A stretch of 64,000 bases of DNA, taken from Marinimicrobium sp050113635 (GTDB lineage Bacteria; Pseudomonadota; Gammaproteobacteria; Pseudomonadales; Cellvibrionaceae). The DNA lies in the NCBI RefSeq assembly GCF_050113635.1, contig NZ_JBNJLT010000003.1, positions 310,001 to 374,000 on the forward strand, given 5' to 3'. The position numbers and the translations under genes were made by a program. Each line of letters opens with the position of its first letter. Position 1 is the first letter of the stretch. The notes below the pieces were generated by a model. It did no database searches. It had not been told where the DNA came from and saw only the letters and a program-made list of their open reading frames with translations. Of the stretch, positions 36,359 to 45,418 are shown piece after piece.

Positions 36359-37216
36359 ATGAAATTCGGCGCCAGCACTTGGCTTTGGACCTCCCCCTTT
36401 ACGCATGAGCGTATTCCGCTACTGGAAAAGATCGCCGCCATGGGTTTTGACTTTGTCGAGATCCCGGTGGAAGACCCCGATCATATCGAAGCCTCCCATA
36501 TTGGGCCGGTTCTCAAGGATCTTGGCCTGGAGGCTGTGATTTGTACCGCCGTCACCGCCGAGCGCGACTTGAGCGCGGTGGACCCTGAAGCGCGTAAGCG
36601 CGGGCTACGCTATTTTGAAGCCTGCCTGCACATGGCCGAAGGACTGGGCGCGGAGTGTGTTGTAGGGCCGCTTTACGCCCCGGTGGCCAAAGCGAGACTC
36701 GACACCGACGCCCTGCGGCGAGCGGAGTGGGAGCGCTCTGCGACCAGCCTTTCTCAATTGTGCGACACTGCCGCGGCCACCGGGGTAAAGCTGGGCCTGG
36801 AGCCGCTGAATCGTTTTGAAACCGACATGGTGAACACCGTGGAAGACGCGCTGCACCTGGCCGACGAGGTCGGCAGCGAATATCTGGGCATTTCCCTGGA
36901 TACCTTTCATATGAATATCGAAGAAACCAATTTTTGTCGCGCGGTCAAGCGAGCGGGCCGCAAACTGTTCCATGTGCAGGTATCCGACAGCCACCGTGGT
37001 GTGCCCGGTGATGGCAACAGCGATTGGGCCGGCCTGCGCGACGGGCTGCGAACCATTGGTTACGATGGAAAAGTCGCCATTGAAAGTTTTTCTCCAGATG
37101 CGTCCAGTCTGGCGGCTGCCGTGTGTATATGGAAACGCTTTGCCGTAACACAAGACGATTTTGCCCGCGATGGCCTGGCTTTTTTGCAGCGCTGGTGGGC
37201 CACCGAGTCTCCCTGA
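36359..37216 (+). CDS. Sugar phosphate isomerase/epimerase family protein (TIM barrel)
   Basis: A 285-aa AP-endonuclease-2-type TIM barrel resembling D-tagatose/D-psicose 3-epimerases. Likely metal ligands lie in LEPLNRFETDM (Glu), SLDTFHMNIEE (Asp, His), HVQVSDSHRG (His) and VAIESF (Glu), the standard four-site pattern. The ATG at 36359 follows GCAGGA at a normal distance. It is the first gene of a cassette with a Gfo/Idh/MocA oxidoreductase and a ThuA fusion. It probably rearranges a keto sugar or its derivative; the substrate is unknown. Confidence 0.88.
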   Translation: MKFGASTWLWTSPFTHERIPLLEKIAAMGFDFVEIPVEDPDHIEASHIGPVLKDLGLEAVICTAVTAERDLSAVDPEARKRGLRYFEACLHMAEGLGAECVVGPLYAPVAKARLDTDALRRAEWERSATSLSQLCDTAAATGVKLGLEPLNRFETDMVNTVEDALHLADEVGSEYLGISLDTFHMNIEETNFCRAVKRAGRKLFHVQVSDSHRGVPGDGNSDWAGLRDGLRTIGYDGKVAIESFSPDASSLAAAVCIWKRFAVTQDDFARDGLAFLQRWWATESP

Positions 37217-37246
37217 TGACATTATCCTGATAAGAGGGTTTTCACT

Positions 37247-38377
37247 ATGAGTAAATTGCGAGTAGGTTTGGTAGGGCTGGGCTTTGGTGCGGAATTTATT
37301 CCTATCTACCAGGCGCATCCGAACGCTGAGGTGGCAGCAATTTGCCAGCGTGATCCAGACAAGCTGAAGAAAACCGCCGAGCAGTTTGGTATCGAAGGCG
37401 GACTGTACACCTCTTATGAGGACATGCTGGCCGATCCCTCTGTGGACGCTGTGCATATCAACACCCCAATTGCGGATCATGCGCGTCATTCGCTGATGGC
37501 GCTGGAGGCGGGCAAGCATGTGGCCTGTACGGTGCCCATGGCCACCTCGGTGGAAGATTGCGAACGTATCGTGCGGGCTTCTCGCGAGAGCGGGCGGGTG
37601 TATATGATGATGGAAACCGTCGTTTACAGCCGCGAATTTTTATTTGTGAAAGAACTCTATGAGAAAGGTGAACTCGGCAAAGTGCAGTTTCTGCAGGCCA
37701 GCCACCAACAGGACATGGACGGCTGGCCGAGCTATTGGGAAGGTATGCCGCCAATGCACTACGCGACTCACTGTGTCGGACCGGTTTTAGGACTGGAGCG
37801 CAAGTTGGCCAAGTCGGTTTCCTGCGTAGGGTCTGGCCGGATTCGTGAAGAACTGGCTGCGGTATACGGCTCGCCATTTGCGATCGAATCCTGTCATATC
37901 CAGTTGGAAGATTCCGATGTCGCTGCACAAATTCACCGCTCCCTGTTTGACACTGCGCGGCAGTATCGAGAGAGCTTTAATGTGTATGGTTCCAAGAAGT
38001 CCTACGAGTGGCCATTGATTGAAGATGAAGACCCGGTGATGCACACCCTGGGTAAGCCTGAACCGGAAATTCCCGAGCGTGTAGAAGTGCCGGACTACGC
38101 CGAACGTCTTCCCGAGCCGATTCGTCGTTTCACTGGCCGGGGCGTCTATGATGCCGATGAACATCAGCACTTGAGCTTTACGCAGGGCGGCGGCCATGGT
38201 GGCTCGCATCCGCATCTGGTCGATCAGTTCGTCAAGGCCGTGTTGGAAGGGCATGATGCGTACCCCAACGCGGTGGAGTCGGCCAATATCAGTTGTGTGG
38301 GCATTCTGGCTCACGAATCGGCAATGGCCGGCGGTGAGCCGAAAGCCATGCCGGAGTTCACTCTTGCAAAGAAATAA
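37247..38377 (+). CDS. Gfo/Idh/MocA-family NAD(P)-dependent oxidoreductase
   Basis: A 376-aa sugar or cyclitol dehydrogenase. The N-terminal Rossmann fold (about 1-125) starts with VGLVGLGFGAEFIP. The usual EKP signature is replaced by AGKHVACTVPMATS, where T-V-P stands in place of E-K-P. The C-terminal domain contains HYATHCVGPVLGL. The missing catalytic lysine of EKP is a real departure from typical family members. It is cotranscribed with the isomerase gene 30 bases upstream, and may act on 3-keto sugars as ThuB-like proteins do. Confidence 0.9.
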   Translation: MSKLRVGLVGLGFGAEFIPIYQAHPNAEVAAICQRDPDKLKKTAEQFGIEGGLYTSYEDMLADPSVDAVHINTPIADHARHSLMALEAGKHVACTVPMATSVEDCERIVRASRESGRVYMMMETVVYSREFLFVKELYEKGELGKVQFLQASHQQDMDGWPSYWEGMPPMHYATHCVGPVLGLERKLAKSVSCVGSGRIREELAAVYGSPFAIESCHIQLEDSDVAAQIHRSLFDTARQYRESFNVYGSKKSYEWPLIEDEDPVMHTLGKPEPEIPERVEVPDYAERLPEPIRRFTGRGVYDADEHQHLSFTQGGGHGGSHPHLVDQFVKAVLEGHDAYPNAVESANISCVGILAHESAMAGGEPKAMPEFTLAKK

Positions 38378-38381
38378 CACT

Positions 38382-41300
38382 ATGAAACTACGTGATAATA
38401 ATGACCGGATTAGTGGTGTGCGGCTGGCGTGTGGGTTGTTGGCGGCGCTGGGTGTTGTCTTTTCTCTGAGCAGTAAGGCGAGTGAAGACGGCGTTATTGA
38501 TTTACTGTTTATCGGGCACGATGAACGGGAGGGGAGCGGGTATCATCTCTCCCACGTTTACGCGCCGCGCTTCAACGAATCTCTCGGGAAAGAAAAAATT
38601 CGTATGGATTACCGGGAGAATCTGAGCCTGCTGACGGATGAGGGCTTGGAAAACGTTGATGCGGTAATGCTCTATGCCAACTACGAGCACCTTTCCAGTG
38701 AGCAGGAATCGGCGCTGTTGCGGTTTGTGGAAGAGGGAGGTGCGTTCCTGCCGATTCACAGCGCCAGCGCCTGCTTCGGTGACTCCGACGCGTACGTCGC
38801 GTTGGTCGGGGGGCGTTTCCATAGCCACGGTATGGAAACCTTTACCACTCGCATTGCACCGGGCCAGGAAAATCACCCAGTGGTGCGCGGGTACGAAGGC
38901 TTCGAAACGCGCGATGAAACCTACGTACACAGTGATCATAATGAGGACGGTCGAACCGTTTTGATGTTGCGCGAGGATGAACCCTGGACCTGGGTGCGCG
39001 AGCAGGGTGAAGGCCGGGTATTTTATACCGCCTACGGTCATGACGAGAACACCTGGGAGCAGACCGCATTCCACGACCTTCTGATTCGCGGCATTCTGTG
39101 GAGCGTGGGTTCCGAAAAGCGCGAAGCTAACCGCGCACTTGTTGCATCTTTGCCGAGCACGGATTACGAGGCAAAAGATACCATTCCGAACTACCGGAAA
39201 GTCGAACCGGCACCGCGCCTGCAGCGACCTCTCGAACCCGAGGGCTCCGAAGCGCTCACCATGGTGCCCGAAGGGTTTGAATTGCAATTCTTTGTGGGTG
39301 AGCCCGATATTGCCAAACCTATCACCTTCGCCTGGGATGACCGCGGACGTCTGTTTGTCGTGGAAGCGGTCGATTATCCGCACGGTCTGCAGGAAGATGG
39401 CAAAGGTAAAGACCGTATTAGTATTTGCGAGGACACCGATGGCGATGGTCGAGCCAATGGCTGTAAAGTGTTTGCCGATGGCTTGAATATGGCCACCGGG
39501 TTAGTGGCCGTTGATGGTGGCTGGATAGTGTCTCAGGTGCCGCACTTTTTGTTTCTGAAAGACACCAACGGAGATGATCGGGCGGATGTTCGCCGCGTGA
39601 TCAATGATGGTTGGGGAACGTTTGATACACACGCAGGCCCCTCCAACCTTGCCTACGGTCACGATAACCATATTTGGGGCGCTGTCGGCTATTCGGCGGT
39701 TGAGAGTGAAGATCAAGGCAAGTTCCAGAATGGCGTGTATCGTATGAACGTTGACGGTTCAAACATTGAGCCGATTGGGCAGTTCAACAATAACACCTGG
39801 GGCCTTGGCTTAAGTGAAGACTTCGAGGTTTTTGGCTCTACCGCGAATAATGCTCCCGCCTGGCATGTGCCGGTGTGGCGAAGCTTTGTGTATGGCAGGC
39901 ACGAAGAAGTGCCGCCTAAAATGGCTGCCAAAATCGATAGCTTCTCCCAGGTATTTCCGGCGACGCCCAACTACTTGCAGGTAGATGCGCACGGCCGATA
40001 CACCGCTGGTGCGGGTTTCAATCTTTATACCGCCAGGGCCTTCCCGGAACGCTTTTGGAATCAGGGCGCTTTTATTGGTGAGCCCACCGCGCATTTGCTC
40101 GGCCAGTTCTTTTTGGAGAAAGACGGCTCCAGCTATCATGCCTGGAATGGTGGCTCCTTTATGACGAGCACCGATGAGTGGTTTTCTCCCGTCGATGCGC
40201 GGGTCGGCCCCGACGGTCAATTGTGGGTGGCGGACTGGTATAACTTTATTATCCAACACAACCCGACGCCTACCGAAGAATCGGCCGGCTTTGACACCGA
40301 AAACGGAAAAGGCAATGCGCATGTGAACCCGTTGCGGGATCATACTCATGGTCGCATCTACCGTGTGGTGGCTAAAGATGCGCCGAAGAGTCAGCCTTTG
40401 AACCTGCATCAGGCGTCGACGGAAAAACTAGTGAACGCCCTGTCGAACGACAACATGTTCTGGCGGATAACGGCGCAACGCAAACTGGTTCAGGAGCAGC
40501 GCCGGGATGCCATTCCCGCCCTGCGCGCCATTTTAGAGGGAGAACCGACCATTGATGCTGTCGGGCTGGATGTGGCGGCCATTCACGCTATCTGGACGTT
40601 GCAAGGGTTGAAGGCGTTTGATTTGAGTGACGCTGAAAGCGTAAGCGCCGTTGAACAAGCACTGCAACACCCGGCCGCTTCGGTTCGCAAGAATGCGGTG
40701 CGGGCGTTGATTGAAAGTGGCGGCGATGAAAATCTGGCGGGGGCAGCGGAACATCTGCTCGATGACGATCCGGGTATCCGCTTGTGGGCGCTGTTGGCGA
40801 TCAGTCTCCAGTCGCCGTCCGAGGCGGCGGCCCATCAACTGCTGGAACATCGCGCTGAGTTGACGGAAGATCAGTGGCTGGCCGAGGCGTTCGTGCAGGC
40901 CGCGCTGCGTCACGGTGCCGATTACTGGTACGCATTGAGTGGCGGTGATTACCAACGCGGTAACCGTTTTCTGGAGGGTTTCGAGCGTGCCGAAGACACC
41001 CCGGAATACGTGCTGACTCGTCGCTACCTGTCGGCGCATGCTGATAACTTTGCGGATGTGATGGCAGATTGGCGGTCATTGTCGGGAGAGCGGCTTGAAC
41101 CGATGAGCACAGCGGTGGTTGACCTCTGGCTGGATCAGCAACGACAGCCGAATGAGGCGGAGTTACAGCGCTTCCAGACTTTGATCGACAAGCTCGACAG
41201 CAATGCGCAAATGGCGCTTAAACTGAGAGCCTCGGGGCTGGCTTTGGACTTTGATAAGGTCTCGGCGGAAGCCTTTGCCGAGTATCACGCCGAACACGCG

Positions 41301-41906
41301 TTCGAAGCCGACATTTGGAACTGGGGGCCGCCGGAGCGAGGCAAACCTCTGTATGTTCAGCATTGCGCGAGCTGTCACGGTGGTCAGGCGGGAGGTGACC
41401 AGGCGTTAGGCGCACCATCTCTGGCTGGCATGGATAATTGGTACGTGCAAACGCAACTGCAAAAATTTCTAGCGGGCTTGCGGGGTACGCACTTCAAGGA
41501 TCCCGATGGCATTTCCATGCGTGCCGCATTGGATTTCATGAAAATACAAAACGATCCGAACGATCAGATTTCATTCCTGGCCCACTACCTCGAAACACTG
41601 GAGCCGGTCGATCAGCCGGAAACGGTGGAAGGCAATGCGCAGCGGGGTGAGTCACTCTATGCCAGCTGTGCCTCATGTCACGGTGCTGGCGGCGAGGGGA
41701 ATCAAGCTCTGGGAGCACCACCCATTGCCGGTCAGGCGGACTGGTATTTGAAAAAGCAACTCGACAAGTATCGCTCCGGTGCCCGTGGTGGAGACCCGCG
41801 TGATACACACGGTCAGCAAATGGCGAATTTTGCCCGAGCGCTGCCGGATGAGCAGGCTGTGAAAGATGTGGTTGCGTATATTCGCACGCTGGAAGTGGCG
41901 GAGTAA
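38382..41906 (+). CDS. Secreted ThuA / propeller dehydrogenase / HEAT / dihaem cytochrome c fusion
   Basis: A 1174-aa protein starting 4 bases after the oxidoreductase stop. In order: signal peptide (about 1-33); a ThuA-like (class I amidotransferase-like) domain (about 38-250); a six-bladed propeller dehydrogenase domain of the PVC membrane-bound dehydrogenase type (about 294-660, with GRLFVVEAVDYP and ADWYNFIIQHNP); HEAT-like repeats (about 670-900); and two cytochrome c domains with haem motifs C995-A-S-C-H999 and C1096-A-S-C-H1100. The two cytochrome domains resemble each other and cytochrome c4. It probably oxidises a sugar derivative in the periplasm and passes electrons to the respiratory chain. 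The substrate is not known. Confidence 0.88.
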   Translation: MKLRDNNDRISGVRLACGLLAALGVVFSLSSKASEDGVIDLLFIGHDEREGSGYHLSHVYAPRFNESLGKEKIRMDYRENLSLLTDEGLENVDAVMLYANYEHLSSEQESALLRFVEEGGAFLPIHSASACFGDSDAYVALVGGRFHSHGMETFTTRIAPGQENHPVVRGYEGFETRDETYVHSDHNEDGRTVLMLREDEPWTWVREQGEGRVFYTAYGHDENTWEQTAFHDLLIRGILWSVGSEKREANRALVASLPSTDYEAKDTIPNYRKVEPAPRLQRPLEPEGSEALTMVPEGFELQFFVGEPDIAKPITFAWDDRGRLFVVEAVDYPHGLQEDGKGKDRISICEDTDGDGRANGCKVFADGLNMATGLVAVDGGWIVSQVPHFLFLKDTNGDDRADVRRVINDGWGTFDTHAGPSNLAYGHDNHIWGAVGYSAVESEDQGKFQNGVYRMNVDGSNIEPIGQFNNNTWGLGLSEDFEVFGSTANNAPAWHVPVWRSFVYGRHEEVPPKMAAKIDSFSQVFPATPNYLQVDAHGRYTAGAGFNLYTARAFPERFWNQGAFIGEPTAHLLGQFFLEKDGSSYHAWNGGSFMTSTDEWFSPVDARVGPDGQLWVADWYNFIIQHNPTPTEESAGFDTENGKGNAHVNPLRDHTHGRIYRVVAKDAPKSQPLNLHQASTEKLVNALSNDNMFWRITAQRKLVQEQRRDAIPALRAILEGEPTIDAVGLDVAAIHAIWTLQGLKAFDLSDAESVSAVEQALQHPAASVRKNAVRALIESGGDENLAGAAEHLLDDDPGIRLWALLAISLQSPSEAAAHQLLEHRAELTEDQWLAEAFVQAALRHGADYWYALSGGDYQRGNRFLEGFERAEDTPEYVLTRRYLSAHADNFADVMADWRSLSGERLEPMSTAVVDLWLDQQRQPNEAELQRFQTLIDKLDSNAQMALKLRASGLALDFDKVSAEAFAEYHAEHAFEADIWNWGPPERGKPLYVQHCASCHGGQAGGDQALGAPSLAGMDNWYVQTQLQKFLAGLRGTHFKDPDGISMRAALDFMKIQNDPNDQISFLAHYLETLEPVDQPETVEGNAQRGESLYASCASCHGAGGEGNQALGAPPIAGQADWYLKKQLDKYRSGARGGDPRDTHGQQMANFARALPDEQAVKDVVAYIRTLEVAE

Positions 41907-41918
41907 CGCTGCTTGTTG

Positions 41919-41947
41919 TCGACACCCCGCAACCAGCGGGGTGTCGA
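41919..41947. terminator. Hairpin between convergent ThuA-fusion and smpB genes
   Basis: A perfect 12-bp stem TCGACACCCCGC/GCGGGGTGTCGA with a 5-nt loop lies 13 bases from each gene end. It probably serves both strands, although T tracts are weak. Confidence 0.75.
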
Positions 41948-41960
41948 GCTCTCACCGGTG

Positions 41961-42443
41961 TTAGCGGTTCTGCTCCTTCATGATGGCACGCTGCTGACGG
42001 TTCCAGTCCCGCTCTTTTTCCGTCTCGCGTTTATCATGCTGCTGCTTGCCTTTGCCCAGTGCTACCTCACATTTAACCAGGTGTGCCTTCCAATACAGCG
42101 CTGTGGCTACCACGGTATAACCCTTTTGCTCCGTGGCTTGTTGCAACCGCGCGATCTCTTTGTTTTTGAGCAAGAGCTTGCGGGTGCGCGTCGGGTCAGT
42201 CACAAAATGGGTGGACGCCGTGGGCAGTGGTGTGATGTGCGAGCCAAGCAACCAGGCTTCCCCGTTTTTGAAAAGCACGTAGGAATCGGTCAATTGCACT
42301 TTACCCTCGCGCAGGCTCTTAACCTCCCAGCCCTGTAAAGACACTCCGGCCTCCAAGCGATCCTGAAGGGCAAAGTCGAACTTGGCCTTTTTGTTCAGGG
42401 CGATGGTGTTGCTGCCGGGCTTCTTGCCTTTCTTCTTGCTCAT
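41961..42443 (-). CDS. smpB: SsrA-binding protein SmpB
   Basis: A 160-aa tmRNA-binding protein needed for trans-translation. The core contains NKKAKFDFALQDRLEAGVSLQGWEVKSLR, with a later HLVKCEVALGKGKQQHDKRE and a basic C-terminal tail. The start at MSKKKGKKPGS is the conserved one; the frame continues upstream without similarity. It is divergent from the SNF transporter, as in pseudomonads. No ssrA gene was recognised in the window. Confidence 0.97.
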   Translation of the reverse strand: MSKKKGKKPGSNTIALNKKAKFDFALQDRLEAGVSLQGWEVKSLREGKVQLTDSYVLFKNGEAWLLGSHITPLPTASTHFVTDPTRTRKLLLKNKEIARLQQATEQKGYTVVATALYWKAHLVKCEVALGKGKQQHDKRETEKERDWNRQQRAIMKEQNR

Positions 42444-42658
42444 GAGTGCGGTCAACCTTGCCGGAGAAGTGAATATCGACCTGCCATTATATCGGTTCAC
42501 CCCCCATTCTGTCTTGCTTGTCTCTACGCGTAACCGGCGCCGAACCCTGCACAATCCCGGCATTTGCCGGTACAATGCCGATTGTATGCCCGCTGTTTGG
42601 GGCTTCCCCACTTCCCATACACTGACGTTTATTGCCTCGCGCCCGGAGTCACAACACC

Positions 42659-44017
42659 GTGGAACGTATAAAACAACACGCGATCTGGGGTCACAAAGGC
42701 ACCTTCGTTCTGGCCGCCACCGGATCGGCGGTGGGCCTGGGTAACATTTGGAAGTTTCCCTACATTACCGGCGAGAACGGCGGTGGGGCTTTCGTTCTGA
42801 TGTATCTGGTTTTTATCGCGTTGATCGGTGTGCCAGTGATGATCGCTGAGGTGACATTGGGGCGACACGGACGGGCAAACCCGGTAGCGTCCGTGCAAAA
42901 AATGGCGCAGCAAAGCCGGGTCTCGCTGGGCTGGGGGGCGATCGGTTGGCTTGGGGTTACCACCGCGTTTCTGATCCTCTCCTATTACAGCGTTATTGCG
43001 GGCTGGGCTCTGGATTACATGAGCACCGCCATTCAGGGCGGTTTCTCAGGGTGGGACGGTGAACAGGCCAGTGCGGCCTTTGAAGCATTACAGGCTGACC
43101 CCTGGCGTCTCATGATCTGGCAGACGTTGTTTATCGGCATGACGGTGTTGGTGGTGGCCTTTGGCGTGATTCGCGGCCTGGAAACGGCGGTACGGGTATT
43201 AATGCCACTGCTGTTTTTATTGTTGCTCCTGTTATTGATGTACGCTGCGGTAGCTGGCGAATTTGCCCGGGGGCTGAGCTTCATGTTCAGTTTTAATCCG
43301 GGAGACCTGTCATGGGAGGCGGCCTCAGTCGCTCTGGGGCACGCATTTTTTACGCTCAGCTTGGCGATGGGGGCGATCATGGCCTACGGTTCTTATATGC
43401 CGGGGCGCGCTTCGATTGGCAAGATGGTGTTGACCGTGGCGTTTCTGGATACGCTGGTGGCGCTGGTGGCGGGGCTGGCTATGTTTCCCATTGTATTTGC
43501 AACGCCGGGCCTGTCCCCGAGTGAAGGGCCGGGGCTGATGTTTGTGAGTCTACCGGTGGCGTTTGGCAATATGCCGGTAGGCGTTCTCTTTGGCGCGGCC
43601 TTTTTCATTCTGGTGACGCTGGCGGCCTGGAGTTCGACGATCTCCTTGCTCGAGCCATGCGTTGCCTACCTGACCGAGCGTTTTGGCTGGCGCCGACTGT
43701 CCGCCAATGTGGTTATTGCTGGCAGTGCCTGGTTACTGGGTATCGGATCGGTACTGTCGTTTAATTTATGGAAAGAGGTCAAACCGCTGTTAGGCTTAAC
43801 GGTGTTTGGCCTGCTGGACAGCGCGACTCAGCAGGTGATGCTGCCATTGGGCGGCTTAGCCATGGCGGTATTTGTGGGGTGGATTGCGAAGCGTGAAGTG
43901 CTTCGTCGTGAGCTTCGGCAGGAGAGCGACGGGCAGTTCGCGCTGTGGTTACTGCTGTTGAAATATGTGTGCCCGCCAGCATTGTTATTGATTCTGGCAG
44001 GCAGTTTCTGGGCCTGA
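42659..44017 (+). CDS. Sodium-dependent transporter, SNF/NSS family
   Basis: A 452-aa inner-membrane symporter with about 11 membrane segments. The first helix holds the family hallmark GSAVGLGNIWKFPYITGENGGGAF, which forms the sodium and substrate site. The start is a GTG (VERIKQH) 10 bases after GGAG; a TTG 27 bases upstream is less likely. It probably imports an amino acid or related compound with sodium, as bacterial homologues such as LeuT do. It sits between smpB and ratA, a position it shares with homologues in related genera. Confidence 0.92.
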   Translation: MERIKQHAIWGHKGTFVLAATGSAVGLGNIWKFPYITGENGGGAFVLMYLVFIALIGVPVMIAEVTLGRHGRANPVASVQKMAQQSRVSLGWGAIGWLGVTTAFLILSYYSVIAGWALDYMSTAIQGGFSGWDGEQASAAFEALQADPWRLMIWQTLFIGMTVLVVAFGVIRGLETAVRVLMPLLFLLLLLLLMYAAVAGEFARGLSFMFSFNPGDLSWEAASVALGHAFFTLSLAMGAIMAYGSYMPGRASIGKMVLTVAFLDTLVALVAGLAMFPIVFATPGLSPSEGPGLMFVSLPVAFGNMPVGVLFGAAFFILVTLAAWSSTISLLEPCVAYLTERFGWRRLSANVVIAGSAWLLGIGSVLSFNLWKEVKPLLGLTVFGLLDSATQQVMLPLGGLAMAVFVGWIAKREVLRRELRQESDGQFALWLLLLKYVCPPALLLILAGSFWA

Positions 44018-44047
44018 ACCGACGTTGAAGAATGGGGAGATACGGGT

Positions 44048-44491
44048 TTGTCGCATCGAGTGGAGCGCAGCGCGCTGGTCAATTACAGTCCCAAACAAAT
44101 GTTTGATCTGGTAAACGATATAGAGGCCTACCCGCAGTATATGAATGACTGTATCGGGGCAGAGGTGCTTGAGCGGGGTGATAACTGGCTCAAAGCCCGC
44201 CTGGAGTTGCAGAAGGCCGGTATTAGCCAGAGCTTCGTCACTTTGAATGAGTTACATGAGCCGCACAGCATGAGTATGAGCCTGGTTGAGGGACCTTTTT
44301 CCCGGCTCGACGGTGTATGGCGCTTTGAGCCGGTGGGTGACAGCGGGTGTCGGGTCAGCCTGGAGCTGGAGTTTAAAATGCAGAACCGCTTGTTGAGCAT
44401 GGCGGTGGGAAAATTTTTCGAATCAGCGGCGAGCCAACAGGTGGACGCGCTGTGCCAGCGCGCCCAACACATTTATGGCACGGAGCAGTAG
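44048..44491 (+). CDS. ratA: RatA/Coq10-family START-domain protein
   Basis: A 147-aa START/polyketide cyclase-like protein. RatA-type members have been linked to ribosome subunit association and ubiquinone binding (Coq10). Visible motifs are YSPKQMFDLVNDIEAYPQY and FKMQNRLLSMAVGKFFE. The start is a TTG 9 bases after GGGAGA. It is followed after 21 bases by the rnfH-like gene, the conserved ratAB order. Confidence 0.93.
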   Translation: MSHRVERSALVNYSPKQMFDLVNDIEAYPQYMNDCIGAEVLERGDNWLKARLELQKAGISQSFVTLNELHEPHSMSMSLVEGPFSRLDGVWRFEPVGDSGCRVSLELEFKMQNRLLSMAVGKFFESAASQQVDALCQRAQHIYGTEQ

Positions 44492-44512
44492 GGCAGTCAG
44501 AGAGGTGGTGGT

Positions 44513-44842
44513 ATGGCGGATGGTGATTTGATTACGGTGGAGGTGGCGTATGCCCTTCCCCGGCGGCAAAAAATTATTGAGTTGCTGGTAGAGCCCGGTA
44601 CGACGGCTTTCCAGGCGGCAGAGCGCTCAGGGATTGTCAAACAATTCCCGGAAATAGACCTGGGAACGGCCAAAATGGGGATTTTCGGTCAGGCGCTTGG
44701 AACCAAGGGGCTGAAGCCACCTCATGAGCACGAGTTGCAACCTGGGGACCGCGTGGAGATTTATCGGCCACTGATATCGGACCCCAAGGAGGTGAGGCGC
44801 AAGCGCGCCCAAAAGAAAAAAGACGAGGAAAGCGCCCGCTAG
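44513..44842 (+). CDS. rnfH: RnfH/RatB-family ubiquitin-like protein
   Basis: A 109-aa beta-grasp protein of the RnfH (RatB/PasI) family. It contains AYALPRRQKIIELLVEPGTTAFQAAERSGI, GIFGQALG and LQPGDRVEIYRPL, and ends in a basic tail rich in K and R. Despite its toxin-antitoxin naming in E. coli, its role is unsettled. The stop codon lies within a 20-base perfect palindrome that separates it from convergent bamE. Confidence 0.93.
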   Translation: MADGDLITVEVAYALPRRQKIIELLVEPGTTAFQAAERSGIVKQFPEIDLGTAKMGIFGQALGTKGLKPPHEHELQPGDRVEIYRPLISDPKEVRRKRAQKKKDEESAR

Positions 44843-44850
44843 CGGGCGCT
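44831..44850. terminator. 20-base palindrome at the rnfH/bamE junction
   Basis: AGCGCCCGC TA GCGGGCGCT is a perfect inverted repeat that overlaps the rnfH stop codon and lies 18 bases from the bamE stop. It is a likely two-way terminator. Confidence 0.65.
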
Positions 44851-44867
44851 TCAGGCCGAGCGCTGCC

Positions 44868-45341
44868 TCAAGGGGTGTTGGTGGGCAGTGGGGTTGCCTC
44901 GGGCTCATCCTGAGCCGGAGCGGCTGGCTCGGGAATCGGTAGCGGATCGCCTTCGATATTGGTGGGTACTGGGGGCTGGTCCTCGGCCTCATCGGCTTTT
45001 TTCTTGGCTTCGTCGAGGGCGCTGCCTTCGTACCGAACCAGCTGATCGTCTTCGAAATGCACGGTAAGCATTCGCTCACGCAGCACGTTGTCACCGCGCT
45101 TTAAGTTGTAGTAATAGTCCCACCGGTCCTGGTTAAAACCGTCTTCGAGCAGCGGGGTGCCCAGCACGAAACGCACCTGGCGCTTGGTCATGCCGGTTTC
45201 GAGCTGATCGAGCATCTCCTGGGTTATGATATGTCCCTGCTGCACATAAATCTTATGTACCCCGGGAAACTGGAAATAGGAGCAAGCTGTCAAGCTGGCA
45301 ATGAGGACAGCGACCAGTGAGAGTTTGCTGGCTATTTTCAT
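44868..45341 (-). CDS. bamE: Outer-membrane protein assembly factor BamE
   Basis: A 157-aa lipoprotein of the BAM complex (SmpA/OmlA). It has a signal peptide with lipobox LTAC (lipidated Cys at residue 20), then the conserved GHIITQEMLDQLETGMTKRQVRFVLGTPLL. The C-terminal 45 residues are a Pro/Glu/Ala-rich tail absent from E. coli BamE. The start MKIASKL is clear. It is divergent from fur with only 77 bases between, the arrangement seen in pseudomonads (omlA-fur). Confidence 0.96.
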   Translation of the reverse strand: MKIASKLSLVAVLIASLTACSYFQFPGVHKIYVQQGHIITQEMLDQLETGMTKRQVRFVLGTPLLEDGFNQDRWDYYYNLKRGDNVLRERMLTVHFEDDQLVRYEGSALDEAKKKADEAEDQPPVPTNIEGDPLPIPEPAAPAQDEPEATPLPTNTP

Positions 45342-45418
45342 ACTAGGGCTTCCACTTGGCAAAATGAACGGGGATAATACCCGATTGACGCGAACACTGA
45401 GAAGGGTTTGGGGGTTAA

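Noticed and set aside
36359..41906. Calling the first sugar cassette trehalose utilisation because of the ThuA domain
   Set aside because: The ThuA domain alone does not define trehalose use; the domain fusion and neighbours differ from known thuAB operons.
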